Source: Mycolicibacterium nivoides
Lineage (GTDB): Bacteria > Actinomycetota > Actinomycetes > Mycobacteriales > Mycobacteriaceae
NCBI RefSeq assembly: GCF_003855255.1
Contig: NZ_CP034072.1
Span: 5,359,705-5,423,704 of the forward strand
Length of the DNA: 64,000 bases
Direction of reading: 5' to 3'
The position numbers and the translations under genes are program-made. Below the pieces are notes generated by a model, which was given only the letters and a program-made list of their open reading frames with translations, was not told where the DNA came from and ran no database searches. This document shows, piece by piece, positions 1-8,843 of the stretch (within the stretch, counting starts at the first letter, position 1; every line of letters begins with the position of its first letter).

Positions 1-390
1 ATCAAGGTGTACGTGGAAACGGTTGCGGCTGAACCGGAGATCTATCCGTTCGTGATGGCGAACAACTCGGCGAGCAAGAGCAAAGCCGTCGCCGATTCCG
101 AGCAGATCATCGCCCGCATGCTGGCCGTCATGCTGCGCCGCCGGATGGCCCAGGTCGGCATGGACACCCGGGGCGCGGAAGCGTGGGCGTTTCACACCGT
201 CGGCGGCGTCCAGTTGGCCACCCACTCCTGGATGTCGAATCCGCGGATGACCGCCGACGAACTGATCGACTACCTGACCATGCTGTCCTGGAACGCGCTC
301 TGCGGCATCGTCGAAGTGGGCGGCTCACTGGAAAAGTTCAACTCACTGCCGCACCCGTCGCCGGTTTTGCCGCCACAACTGCTTGACTGA
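1..390 (+). CDS. TetR-family transcriptional regulator, C-terminal part (truncated by window start)
   Basis: The frame is open from base 1 and ends at TGA 388-390, so the gene starts outside the window and only about 129 C-terminal residues are seen. The visible part is the helical ligand-binding/dimerisation region of a TetR-type regulator; the helix-turn-helix lies upstream. The assignment rests on overall helical composition, the run around GVQLATHSW, and position: in M. tuberculosis a TetR gene (Rv0472c) sits beside the pcaA/umaA region. The PPK2 gene follows with its start overlapping or abutting this stop, which suggests co-transcription. The ligand is unknown. Confidence 0.6.
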   Translation: MKVYVETVAAEPEIYPFVMANNSASKSKAVADSEQIIARMLAVMLRRRMAQVGMDTRGAEAWAFHTVGGVQLATHSWMSNPRMTADELIDYLTMLSWNALCGIVEVGGSLEKFNSLPHPSPVLPPQLLD

Positions 391-394
391 GCGG

Positions 395-1261
395 GTGAGC
401 GACAGAGATCTGCCTGCCCTGTGGACCCACGAACCACATGACCAGCTGGCTTTCCGCCCGGGCGACGAGGTCGCGCGAATCGACACCAACAGCACGCCGG
501 GATTCCGCGGGAACAAGAGCGATGCGCCCACCCTGCAGACCGAACGGAATCTGCGGCTCGCTTCGCTGCAGGAAATGCTCTACGCCCGCAGCAAGAGTGG
601 CGACGACAACCGCTCGGTGCTGCTGATCCTGCAGGGCATGGACACCGCCGGCAAGGGTGGAATCGTCAAACATGTTGTGGGAGCGGCAAACCCACAGGGA
701 ATCCGGTACACCAGCTTCGGCAAGCCGACCGAGGAGGAGCGAGCCCACCACTACCTGTGGCGGATTCGCAACGCGCTCCCGCCGGCCGGACACATCGGGG
801 TGTTCGACCGCTCGCACTACGAGGACGTTCTCATCGTCCGCGTGCACAACCTGGTGCCGCCGGACGTCTGGGGCGCGCGCTACGACGAGATCAACGCGTT
901 CGAACGCGAATTGGTCGATGCCGGCACCACGCTCGTGAAGGTCGCCATGTTCGTCTCACTGGCCGAGCAGAAGGCGCGCCTGTCCGAACGGCTGGAGCGG
1001 CCCGACAAGTACTGGAAGTACAACCCGGCCGACATCGACGAGCGGCTGCTGTGGCCCAAGTACCAGGAGGCCTACCAGGCCATGCTGGAGAAGACGTCGA
1101 CCGATTACGCGCCGTGGCACATCGTGCCGTGCGACAGGAAGTGGTACAGCCGCCTGGCCATCACCGAGTTGCTCATCGAGGCGCTCAAGGGCCTCAACAT
1201 GTCGTGGCCGCCGCCGGACTTCGACGTCGAGGCGGAGAAGAAGCGGCTGGCTGACGCCTGA
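395..1261 (+). CDS. Polyphosphate kinase 2 family nucleotide phosphotransferase (class III-like)
   Basis: This enzyme should transfer phosphate between inorganic polyphosphate and nucleotides in the cytoplasm. From GTG 395 it is 288 residues, about the length of a single PPK2 domain. Walker A is GMDTAGKGG (81-89) and the second phosphate-binding motif is FDRSHYED (137-144), followed by VLIVRVH. The SHYED...RVH version resembles the AMP/ADP-acting PPK2 group (class III, Meiothermus/Deinococcus type) more than the SWYNR version seen in the second PPK2 at 17450-18307. Substrate preference is therefore an inference. TTG 383 would give four more residues and overlap the TetR stop. A palindrome starts 16 bases after the stop. 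Confidence 0.85.
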   Translation: MSDRDLPALWTHEPHDQLAFRPGDEVARIDTNSTPGFRGNKSDAPTLQTERNLRLASLQEMLYARSKSGDDNRSVLLILQGMDTAGKGGIVKHVVGAANPQGIRYTSFGKPTEEERAHHYLWRIRNALPPAGHIGVFDRSHYEDVLIVRVHNLVPPDVWGARYDEINAFERELVDAGTTLVKVAMFVSLAEQKARLSERLERPDKYWKYNPADIDERLLWPKYQEAYQAMLEKTSTDYAPWHIVPCDRKWYSRLAITELLIEALKGLNMSWPPPDFDVEAEKKRLADA

Positions 1262-1276
1262 GTCCTCCCCGTATTG

Positions 1277-1338
1277 CGCCGACACTACGGTTTGTGACGG
1301 ATTTCGCCGCGATTCCGTCATAACCCGTAGTCTCGGCG
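1277..1338. repeat. Upstream boundary palindrome of DUF559 cassette 1
   Basis: Imperfect inverted repeat of about 27-base arms (1277-1303 and 1312-1338, 23 of 27 positions complementary). The outer arm reads CGCCGACACTACGG. It closely resembles the palindrome at 2218-2287 on the other side of the same gene. It lies 16 bases after the PPK2 stop, so it may also act as a terminator. Confidence 0.75.
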
Positions 1339-1378
1339 GGCGCGGGAACCAGCTGCGCGCACCCCACGTCGAATATCC

Positions 1379-2242
1379 GTGGGGCAGATCATCGTGGGCA
1401 GCGAGGCGATGGCGGCGGGGTCCGCTACCCGCCAGACATTGCGGTCCAAATATGTCATGGTGCACCAGAATGTCTATGCGCCAACAGGTTTGCTGCTGAC
1501 CGCACATGACCGGGCGATGGCCGCGTGGCTGTGGTCGGGCCGCAACGCCACGCTTGCCGGGTATTCCGCCGCGGCAGTGCTGGGTAGCAAATGGCTCCCC
1601 GACGACTCGCCGGCCGAATTGGCCCGCACCCGCCAGCCCTCGCCGCCCGGGATCCTGATCCACACCGGCGTCATCGCCGACGACGAGCTTCAACTCGTCG
1701 GCGAGACGACCTGCACCAGCGTCGCCCGCACCTGCTACGACATCGGCCGACGCCAGCCGCTCGACACGGCGATCATCCGCATCGATGCCCTGCTGAACGT
1801 CACACACGTCGGCGTCGACCGGGTCGTGGATATCGCGGAGCGCTATCCCGGCGCCCGCGGTATCCGGCGACTGCGCAAGGCACTCGACCTCGCCGACGCG
1901 GGAGCCGAATCCCCGCAGGAGACGCGGCTTCGCCTGGTGCTCATCAGGGGTGGACTGCCCCGCCCTGCCACGCAGATTCCGGTTGCCGACGAGTGGGGCC
2001 GGGTACGACGGCGGATCGACATGGGTTGGCCCGATTGGATGGTCGGCGTCGAGTACGACGGAGACCAGCACTGGAGTAGCCCGGAGGACCATGAGAACGA
2101 CATCGTCCGGCTGGAATTCCTGGCATCCCGCGGCTGGACGATAGTGCGGGTCAGTGCCCGTCAACTGCGGTGCCGGCAGCCTGAGATCGTCGCTCGGGTG
2201 CACAACGCCTTAAAGCACTCACGCCGAAACTACGGGTTGTGA
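1379..2242 (+). CDS. AbiEi-like N-terminal / DUF559 (Vsr-like nuclease fold) protein, cassette 1
   Basis: 287 residues from GTG. The N-terminal half resembles the winged-helix AbiEi-type antitoxin proteins common in actinobacteria. The C-terminal third has a DUF559/Vsr-like PD-(D/E)XK pattern: ETRLRL near 181, RRIDMGW with D214, VEYDGDQHW (224-232), then D241/R244 and GW at 252-253. The nuclease core looks intact, but activity is an inference. No cognate AbiEii-type toxin lies beside it, so it is not a normal AbiE pair. The gene sits between two related palindromes; the downstream one encodes its last eight residues and stop. A homologue lies at 26231-27064. The start is supported by alignment of GSEA with GSAA of that homologue. 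Confidence 0.75.
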   Translation: MGQIIVGSEAMAAGSATRQTLRSKYVMVHQNVYAPTGLLLTAHDRAMAAWLWSGRNATLAGYSAAAVLGSKWLPDDSPAELARTRQPSPPGILIHTGVIADDELQLVGETTCTSVARTCYDIGRRQPLDTAIIRIDALLNVTHVGVDRVVDIAERYPGARGIRRLRKALDLADAGAESPQETRLRLVLIRGGLPRPATQIPVADEWGRVRRRIDMGWPDWMVGVEYDGDQHWSSPEDHENDIVRLEFLASRGWTIVRVSARQLRCRQPEIVARVHNALKHSRRNYGL

Positions 2243-2287
2243 CAGATTCCAAGCGAAATCCATCAAAAACCGTAGTTTCGGCGTGAG
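2218..2287. repeat. Downstream boundary palindrome of DUF559 cassette 1
   Basis: The outer 18 bases of each arm (CTCACGCCGAAACTACGG, 2218-2235, and its complement ending at 2287) match perfectly; inner parts match imperfectly. The left arm is 24 of 27 identical to the left arm of the 1277 palindrome. It overlaps the last eight codons and the stop (2240-2242) of the DUF559 gene. It lies between convergent genes, so it may also terminate transcription on both strands. Confidence 0.8.
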
Positions 2288-2300
2288 AGGAGAAGCGAAA

Positions 2301-3254
<954 letters not shown>

Positions 3255-3328
3255 CTATAGAGCGAGCCGGCAGGCCCTACTGTGGGTAGACTAGCTAAGC
3301 CTCGGCCATAGTGCCAGCGCGGGTCGAT

Positions 3329-4189
3329 TCAGTACTTGTAGAAGCCCTGGCCCGATTTCTTGCCCAGTTGTCCCGCCTCCACCATGCGCAGCAGAAGCGG
3401 CGGCGCGGCGTACAAAGGCTCTTTGAACTCGTCAAACATCTTGTCAGCGATGAGCTTTAGGGTGTCCAAACCGACCAGATCGGACAGCCGCAGCGGTCCC
3501 ATGGGGTGGGACAGTCCGGCCACCACAGCCTTGTCGACATCGTCAATTGTGGCAAAGCCACCCTCGACCATTCGGACCGCCGCCAAGAGGTATGGAACCA
3601 GCAACGCGTTGACCACGAAACCGGACCGGTCAGCACAACGGACAACCTGTTTTCCGAGAACCGTGCTGGCGAATTCCTCGACGCGCGCAGCGGCGGCCTC
3701 GTCGGTGGTCAGGGCGCTGATCAATTCGACCAGCGGCAACACCGGAACCGGGTTGAAGAAGTGCAGACCGAGAACCCTGGCAGGATTCTGGGTAGCTGCT
3801 GCGAGTTTCATGATCGGGATGCTGGACGTGTTCGACGCCAGCACGGCGTCCGGGTCGGTGACGATGCGATCCAGGTCGGCGAAGATCTTGGTCTTGACGG
3901 CCTCGTCCTCGATCACGGCCTCGATGACCAGCTGCCGATCAGCCAGATCGGCGAGTGTGGTGGTGAACTTCAGCTTGCCCAGCGCGGCGTCCTTCTCCCC
4001 CTCGGTGATCTTGCCCGCACTGACTCCGCGCTCGAGGGACTTGGTGATCCGGTTGCGTCCGGCGGTCACGAAGGCGTCGGCGGTGTCGAACACCAGCACG
4101 TCCACGCCCGCGCGCGCGGACACCTCGGCGATCCCGCCACCCATCTGGCCGGCGCCGATCACACCTACTCGTTCAATTTGATTGCTCAC
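3329..4189 (-). CDS. fadB2: 3-hydroxybutyryl-CoA dehydrogenase
   Basis: This NAD(P)-dependent enzyme oxidises 3-hydroxyacyl-CoA (or reduces acetoacetyl-CoA) in short-chain fatty acid metabolism. 286 residues from GTG 4189. The N-terminal Rossmann motif is GVIGAGQMGGG (9-19), the S-N-T-S-S loop is at 119-123 and the 3HCDH signature LHFFNPV is at 142-148 with likely catalytic H143. The C-terminal helical domain ends at GQGFYKY. It follows aceA on the same strand after a terminator-like hairpin (4224-4256), so it may have its own promoter or use read-through. The order umaA-fadB2-icl is conserved in M. tuberculosis (Rv0469-Rv0467). Confidence 0.92.
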   Translation of the reverse strand: MSNQIERVGVIGAGQMGGGIAEVSARAGVDVLVFDTADAFVTAGRNRITKSLERGVSAGKITEGEKDAALGKLKFTTTLADLADRQLVIEAVIEDEAVKTKIFADLDRIVTDPDAVLASNTSSIPIMKLAAATQNPARVLGLHFFNPVPVLPLVELISALTTDEAAAARVEEFASTVLGKQVVRCADRSGFVVNALLVPYLLAAVRMVEGGFATIDDVDKAVVAGLSHPMGPLRLSDLVGLDTLKLIADKMFDEFKEPLYAAPPLLLRMVEAGQLGKKSGQGFYKY

Positions 4190-4223
4190 TACTTCACTTT
4201 CGTCTCAATATGCGGGCACGCGA

Positions 4224-4256
4224 CAGGCCCCGCCCAAGAATTCTGAGCGGGGCCTG
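4224..4256 (-). terminator. Hairpin downstream of aceA
   Basis: Perfect 10-base stem CAGGCCCCGC (4224-4233) with GCGGGGCCTG (4247-4256) and a 13-base loop, 35 bases past the aceA stop. It has no clear T-run, as is usual for actinobacterial terminators. It lies between aceA and fadB2. Confidence 0.65.
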
Positions 4257-4290
4257 CGCTGTCAACCCTGCGGGTCCAGAGGTCCCAGAC

Positions 4291-5577
4291 TTAGTGGAAC
4301 TGACCCTCTTCGGTGGAACCGGCCAGCGCGGTGGTCGAGCTGTTGGGGTCCACGGTGGTGGCAATCCGGTCGAAGTAGCCGGCGCCAACCTCGCGCTGGT
4401 GCTTGGTGGCGGTGTAACCGCGCTCCTCGGCGGCGAACTCGCGCTCCTGCAGCTCGACGTAGGCCTTCATCTGCTCGCGGGCGTAGCCGTGGGCCAGGTC
4501 GAACATCGAGTAGTTGAGGGCGTGGAAGCCGGCCAGCGTGATGAACTGGAACTTGAAGCCCATCGCGCCCAGCTCGCGCTGGAACTTGGCGATGGTGTCG
4601 TCGTCCAGGTGCTGCTTCCAGTTGAAGGACGGCGAGCAGTTGTAGGACAGCATCTGGTCCGGGAACTCGCTCTTGACGCCTTCGGCGAACTTCTTGGCCA
4701 GCTCCAGGTCCGGGGTGCCGGTCTCCATCCAGATCAGGTCGGCGTACGGCGCGTAGGCCTTGGCGCGGGCGATGCACGGCTCCAGGCCGTTCTGCACCCG
4801 GTAGAAGCCCTCGTTGGTGCGCTCGCCGGTGATGAACGGGCGGTCGCGCTCGTCCACATCGGAGGTGATCAGGGTGGCAGCCTCGGCGTCGGTGCGCGCG
4901 ATGACCAGGGTGGGCACGTCGGCGACGTCAGCGGCCAGGCGGGCCGAGGTCAGGGTGCGGATGTGCTGCTGGGTGGGGATCAGCACCTTGCCACCGAGGT
5001 GGCCGCACTTCTTCTCCGAGGCCAGCTGGTCTTCCCAGTGCGAGCCGGCGACACCGGCGGCGATCATGGCCTTCTGGAGCTCGTAGACGTTGAGCGCACC
5101 ACCGAAGCCGGCCTCACCGTCGGCGACGATCGGGGCGAGCCAGTTCTCGACCGAGGTGTCGCCCTCGACCTTGGCGATCTGGTCGGCGCGCAGCAGCGCG
5201 TTGTTGATGCGGCGGACGACCTGCGGCACCGAGTTGGCCGGGTAGAGGCTCTGGTCGGGGTAGGTGTGGCCGGACAGGTTGGCGTCACCGGCGACCTGCC
5301 ACCCGGACAGGTAGATGGCCTTGAGGCCGGCGCGGACCTGCTGCACGGCCTGGTTACCGGTCAGCGCGCCCAGCGCGTTGACGAAGTCCATGTCGTGGAG
5401 CTGCTCCCACAGCACCTCGGCGCCGCGACGGGCGAGGGTGTTCTCCTCGACGACGGAGCCCTGCAGGGCAACCACGTCGGCCGGGGTGTAGGTACGGGTG
5501 ATGCCCTTCCAGCGGGGGTTGTGATCCCAATCGTGCTGGATCTGCTCCGGTGACTTGGGGGTGCCCACGGTCGACAT
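4291..5577 (-). CDS. aceA: Isocitrate lyase (glyoxylate shunt)
   Basis: Cleaves isocitrate to glyoxylate and succinate, allowing growth on acetate and fatty acids; in mycobacteria it also serves the methylcitrate cycle. 428 residues, the length of Icl1. The catalytic signature KKCGH is at 189-193 with C191 in the same position as in M. tuberculosis Icl1. Other matches include [10 protein letters not shown] (91-100) and [10 protein letters not shown] strong Shine-Dalgarno (GAAGGAGC) precedes ATG 5577. The divergent regulator gene ramB is 1.2 kb away and candidate RamB boxes lie upstream (5722-5759), consistent with acetate control. Confidence 0.97.
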   Translation of the reverse strand: MSTVGTPKSPEQIQHDWDHNPRWKGITRTYTPADVVALQGSVVEENTLARRGAEVLWEQLHDMDFVNALGALTGNQAVQQVRAGLKAIYLSGWQVAGDANLSGHTYPDQSLYPANSVPQVVRRINNALLRADQIAKVEGDTSVENWLAPIVADGEAGFGGALNVYELQKAMIAAGVAGSHWEDQLASEKKCGHLGGKVLIPTQQHIRTLTSARLAADVADVPTLVIARTDAEAATLITSDVDERDRPFITGERTNEGFYRVQNGLEPCIARAKAYAPYADLIWMETGTPDLELAKKFAEGVKSEFPDQMLSYNCSPSFNWKQHLDDDTIAKFQRELGAMGFKFQFITLAGFHALNYSMFDLAHGYAREQMKAYVELQEREFAAEERGYTATKHQREVGAGYFDRIATTVDPNSSTTALAGSTEEGQFH

Positions 5578-5721
5578 AGGACTGCTCCTTCGGGTTGTTT
5601 CAGTCGCCTTGCTCCGCCGCCGTGCCGTTCGCCTTGTTAATTGCTAACGCCGTGGCAGCTTCACTGATGTGCTAACCCGACGATGGCACAGCACATATCC
5701 GCAGGTCCACCCGTTTCAGTT

Positions 5722-5759
5722 GCCAAGTTTCGCCAAAGCGCTTAGTTAACTTGCAAAGG
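5722..5759. promoter_or_regulatory. Candidate RamB operator cluster upstream of aceA
   Basis: Two TTGC/GCAA-type boxes lie 145-180 bases upstream of the aceA start: TGCCAAGTTTCGCCAAAG (5721-5738) and AACTTGCAAAGG (5748-5759). RamB of corynebacteria and M. tuberculosis is known to bind AAAGTTNGCAAA-like sequences near icl. TGCCAAG and TGCAAAGG recur upstream of ramB (6748-6764). Binding is an inference. Confidence 0.5.
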
Positions 5760-5855
5760 TTGCGAAGAAATATGATGGCTGTACCGGTTCAGAAGCTACC
5801 GACGAGTAGGCCAAAGGTGCAGGTCAGTACGCTCGTACTGTTAAACCGGGAGGGG

Positions 5856-6683
5856 TCAGAGCGAGAACAGTGATGCGATCGCTTTTGTCTCGTCGCCGAC
5901 GGCATATGTGAGCGTTCTAACAGTGCGATCGGAGAGCTCTTCGCCGAATTTGTCGGTCGATCCGGCCGGGTGAACATGCGACAGGATCTCGAGCTTCTCG
6001 CCGAGGGCCACCGCGGCGTCGTGCTCGATGGTCACCCGCAGCGGCTTCTCCAGCAGCTCGGGATGCGAGTACAGGTAGTCCTCGACCACCGTCCAGTAGA
6101 CCGAGTTGTTCATGTGATCGAACAGGTCGATGTCGGACACCCGCACCGGGTACTCGCGGATCTCGGCCGCGTCCTCACGACTGCCGGCCTTCAGGTAGGA
6201 CTTCCAGCGCAGACGGGATTCGTCGGTGGTGCGGCGCAGGCCCGACAGGAAGTCGTCGGAGATCCGGGAGGGCCCCTGCGTCTCCCGGTTGATGTGGATC
6301 CAGAACGCCTCGGACTCCATCAACCCACCCTTGCGGCCGTCGATACGCACCCGCATCTCGCACCACCGGTTGGACGTCCCCGAACACCACCGCCGCATCC
6401 GCAGGATGTCGCCGCCCTCGATGGGCCGGATCAGATCGATCATCGTGCGGCGGACGATCCATGCGGGGTGGACGTCCTCGTAGCCCATCTCCCGCAGCTG
6501 ATCCTGGCCGATGTCCTGAATGTGCCGGCACGCGCCGTCGAACCGCAGTCGGCCGGCGCGGTCGACGTCGGCCATCCGCAGCGGCCATTCCCGGTCGAAG
6601 ACATCGGGATGGGGATCGGGCACCGGCATCATCACCTTGTTGAGCCCGGTGGTCGAATTCTGCGCGGTTCCCGTCATGGTCAT
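5856..6683 (-). CDS. Acyl-ACP thioesterase (FatA-like, double hotdog)
   Basis: Predicted to release fatty acids from acyl carrier protein. 275 residues with two hotdog halves: an N-terminal half beginning near FDREWPLRMADVDRAGRL and a C-terminal half beginning near VRVSDIDLFDHMNNSVYW, where DHMNN (189-193) is the typical hotdog helix motif. This is the Rv0466 orthologue by position between icl and ramB. ATG 6683 and ATG 6677 are both possible; the GGAG before them fits either poorly. Its start region faces ramB, with a 112-base divergent interval holding candidate RamB boxes. Confidence 0.85.
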   Translation of the reverse strand: MTMTGTAQNSTTGLNKVMMPVPDPHPDVFDREWPLRMADVDRAGRLRFDGACRHIQDIGQDQLREMGYEDVHPAWIVRRTMIDLIRPIEGGDILRMRRWCSGTSNRWCEMRVRIDGRKGGLMESEAFWIHINRETQGPSRISDDFLSGLRRTTDESRLRWKSYLKAGSREDAAEIREYPVRVSDIDLFDHMNNSVYWTVVEDYLYSHPELLEKPLRVTIEHDAAVALGEKLEILSHVHPAGSTDKFGEELSDRTVRTLTYAVGDETKAIASLFSL

Positions 6684-6747
6684 CTCCAGTCGCTGTCGTC
6701 TGAGCCGATCATGCCAGGCAGCCCGACACTGTCAGTAGTGACCGAAC

Positions 6748-6764
6748 TGCCAAGAATGCAAAGG
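6748..6764. promoter_or_regulatory. Candidate RamB box in the ramB/thioesterase divergent promoter
   Basis: TGCCAAGAATGCAAAGG combines, within 17 bases, the TGCCAAG and TGCAAAGG elements also found upstream of aceA. It lies 20-35 bases upstream of the ramB -10 box, where it could mediate autoregulation. RamB autoregulation is known in M. tuberculosis; this exact site is an inference. Confidence 0.45.
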
Positions 6765-6782
6765 CAGCCTTCGCACCCTTGT

Positions 6783-6788
6783 TAGGCT
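6783..6788 (+). promoter_or_regulatory. -10 box of leaderless ramB transcript
   Basis: TAGGCT lies seven bases before the GTG start at 6796, the spacing expected if transcription begins at the start codon. Confidence 0.55.
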
Positions 6789-6795
6789 GTTTGAC

Positions 6796-8211
6796 GTGGC
6801 AAAAACGTTCGTGGGGTCGCGGGTGCGGCAACTACGGAGCGAGCGTGGTTTCAGCCAGGCGGCGCTGGCCCAGATGCTGGAGATCTCCCCCAGTTACCTG
6901 AACCAGATCGAGCATGACGTACGCCCGCTGACCGTGGCGGTGCTGCTGCGCATCACCGAGGTGTTCGGGGTGGACGCGACGTTCTTCGCCTCCCACGACG
7001 ACACCCGGCTGGTCGCCGAGATGCGCGAGGTCACGATGGACCGCGACCTCGGTGCGGACATGGACGTCGCCGAAGTCGCCGACATGGTCGCGGCATACCC
7101 GAACTTCGCCCGCGCGATGGTCAACCTGCACCGTCGTTACCGGCTGACCACCACGCAACTGGCGGCCGCCACCGAGGACCGCTATTCCGACGGCAGCGGC
7201 AGCGGTTCGATCACCATGCCGCACGAGGAAGTGCGCGACTACTTCTACCAACGGCAGAACTATCTGCACGAACTCGACACCGCCGCCGAGGATCTGACCG
7301 CCAAGATCCGCATGCACCGCGGCGATCTGGCCGGGGAGCTGGCCAACCGGATGACCACGGTGCACGGCGTCCGGATCGTGCGGCGCATCGACCTGGGCGA
7401 CACCGTGCTGCACCGCTACGACCCGGCCACCAAGACCCTGGAGATGGGCAACCATCTCTCCAGCGGCCAGCAGGTCTTCAAGATGGCGGCCGAACTGGCC
7501 TTCCTGGAGTTCGGCGACCTCATCGCCAAGATGGTCGACGAGGGCATGTTCACCAGCGACGAATCCCGCACCCTGGCCCGTCTCGGGCTGGCCAACTACT
7601 TCGCCGCGGCCACGGTGCTGCCCTATCGCCAGTTCCACGATGTGACGGAGAATTTCCGCTACGACGTGGAGCGGCTGTCGGCGTTCTACTCGGTGAGCTA
7701 CGAGACCATCGCGCACCGGCTGTCCACCCTGCAGCGCCCGTCGATGCGCGGTGTGCCGTTCTCCTTCGTCCGGGTCGACCGCGCGGGCAACATGTCAAAG
7801 CGCCAGTCCGCCACCGGCTTTCACTTCTCCTCATCGGGTGGCACCTGCCCGTTGTGGAACGTCTACGAGACCTTCGGCAATCCCGGCAAGATCGGCGTGC
7901 AGATCGCCCAGATGCCCGACGGCCGCAACTACATGTGGGTGGCCCGCACCGTGGAGCGACGCGCGTCGCGCTACGGGCAGCCCGGCAAGACCTTTGCCAT
8001 CGGCCTCGGATGCGAACTGCGCCATGCCCATCGGCTGGTGTACTCCGAAGGGCTGGACCTCTCCGGCGAGGTGGCCACACCCATCGGCTCGGGCTGCCGC
8101 GTGTGCGAACGCGACAATTGCCCGCAACGCGCGTTCCCGGCGCTCGGCAAGGCGCTCGACCTCAACGAGCACCGCTCGACGGTGTCGCCGTACTTGGTGC
8201 GACAGCCGTAG
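6796..8211 (+). CDS. ramB: Acetate/short-chain fatty acid regulator RamB (XRE + ImmA/IrrE-type domain)
   Basis: 471 residues from GTG 6796. The N-terminal XRE helix-turn-helix (about 8-62) includes QLRSERGFSQAALAQMLEIS and SYLNQIE. The central region is of the DUF955/IrrE type, and the C-terminal domain carries a cysteine cluster GCRVCERDNCPQ. This is the architecture of the ScfR/RamB family, orthologue Rv0465c. RamB controls glyoxylate-cycle genes in response to carbon source; aceA lies 1.2 kb away and shares candidate boxes with the ramB promoter. A TAGGCT box directly before the GTG suggests a leaderless transcript. Confidence 0.93.
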   Translation: MAKTFVGSRVRQLRSERGFSQAALAQMLEISPSYLNQIEHDVRPLTVAVLLRITEVFGVDATFFASHDDTRLVAEMREVTMDRDLGADMDVAEVADMVAAYPNFARAMVNLHRRYRLTTTQLAAATEDRYSDGSGSGSITMPHEEVRDYFYQRQNYLHELDTAAEDLTAKIRMHRGDLAGELANRMTTVHGVRIVRRIDLGDTVLHRYDPATKTLEMGNHLSSGQQVFKMAAELAFLEFGDLIAKMVDEGMFTSDESRTLARLGLANYFAAATVLPYRQFHDVTENFRYDVERLSAFYSVSYETIAHRLSTLQRPSMRGVPFSFVRVDRAGNMSKRQSATGFHFSSSGGTCPLWNVYETFGNPGKIGVQIAQMPDGRNYMWVARTVERRASRYGQPGKTFAIGLGCELRHAHRLVYSEGLDLSGEVATPIGSGCRVCERDNCPQRAFPALGKALDLNEHRSTVSPYLVRQP

Positions 8212-8282
8212 CCGCTGATATCCCGCTGTTTCTGCGCAGTGGCCGCTCGATGAAGCCCACCACCTGTGCCAGACTCGGCTGG

Positions 8283-8834
8283 GTGAGTGCACTCGAGCCG
8301 GCCCGTATCGCACCCGGCGGATTCCGTGAGCTGGGCCCGGTCAACTGGGCCATCGCCAAGCTGGGCGCCAGGGCCATCCGGGCACCCCGTTTCACCTTGA
8401 TGAACGTGCTGGGCCAGCACAAGCTGCTGTTCCTGGCCTGGCTGCCGTATTCCGGGTTGCTGCTCGGCCCGCTGGGCAAGTTGCCGCGTCAGGACGCCGA
8501 GCTCGTCATCCTCCGGGTAGGCCATCTGCGCGATTGCGAATACGAGTTGCAGCAGCACCGCCGGCTGGCCCGCAGCCGCGGCGTGGACGCCGAGACCCAG
8601 GCCCGCATCTTCGAGGGCCCCGACGCCGAGGGCCTGACCGACCGGCAGCGGGTTCTGGTCACCGCGACCGACGAGTTCGTCGTCACCCGGTCCATCTCGG
8701 CGGAGACCTGGGCCGCGCTCTCCGCGATTCTCACGAAGCAGCAGATCATCGAATTCTGCATGCTGGCAAGCCAATACGATGGCCTGGCCGCCACGATGAC
8801 GACGCTGCGGATCCCGCTGGACTTCCCGGACTAG
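8283..8834 (+). CDS. AhpD/carboxymuconolactone decarboxylase-like protein
   Basis: 183 residues from GTG 8283. The sequence LPRQDAELVILRVGHLRDCEYELQQH matches the CMD/AhpD fold region, but only one cysteine is present there (C in RDCEYE), so the CxxC redox pair of AhpD is absent and peroxidase-reductant activity is doubtful. Orthologue Rv0464c by position next to ramB. ATG 8250 would add 11 residues; I prefer GTG because the region before it looks like promoter sequence and the homologue as I remember it begins at SALEPARI. It converges on the MFS gene with nine bases between stops. Confidence 0.8.
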   Translation: MSALEPARIAPGGFRELGPVNWAIAKLGARAIRAPRFTLMNVLGQHKLLFLAWLPYSGLLLGPLGKLPRQDAELVILRVGHLRDCEYELQQHRRLARSRGVDAETQARIFEGPDAEGLTDRQRVLVTATDEFVVTRSISAETWAALSAILTKQQIIEFCMLASQYDGLAATMTTLRIPLDFPD

Positions 8835-8843
8835 CAGTCGCCG

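Noticed and set aside
956..2203. 415-codon minus-strand frame across the PPK2 end and DUF559 gene.
   Set aside because: It crosses a palindrome and two convincing plus-strand genes, and the translation has no recognisable domain.
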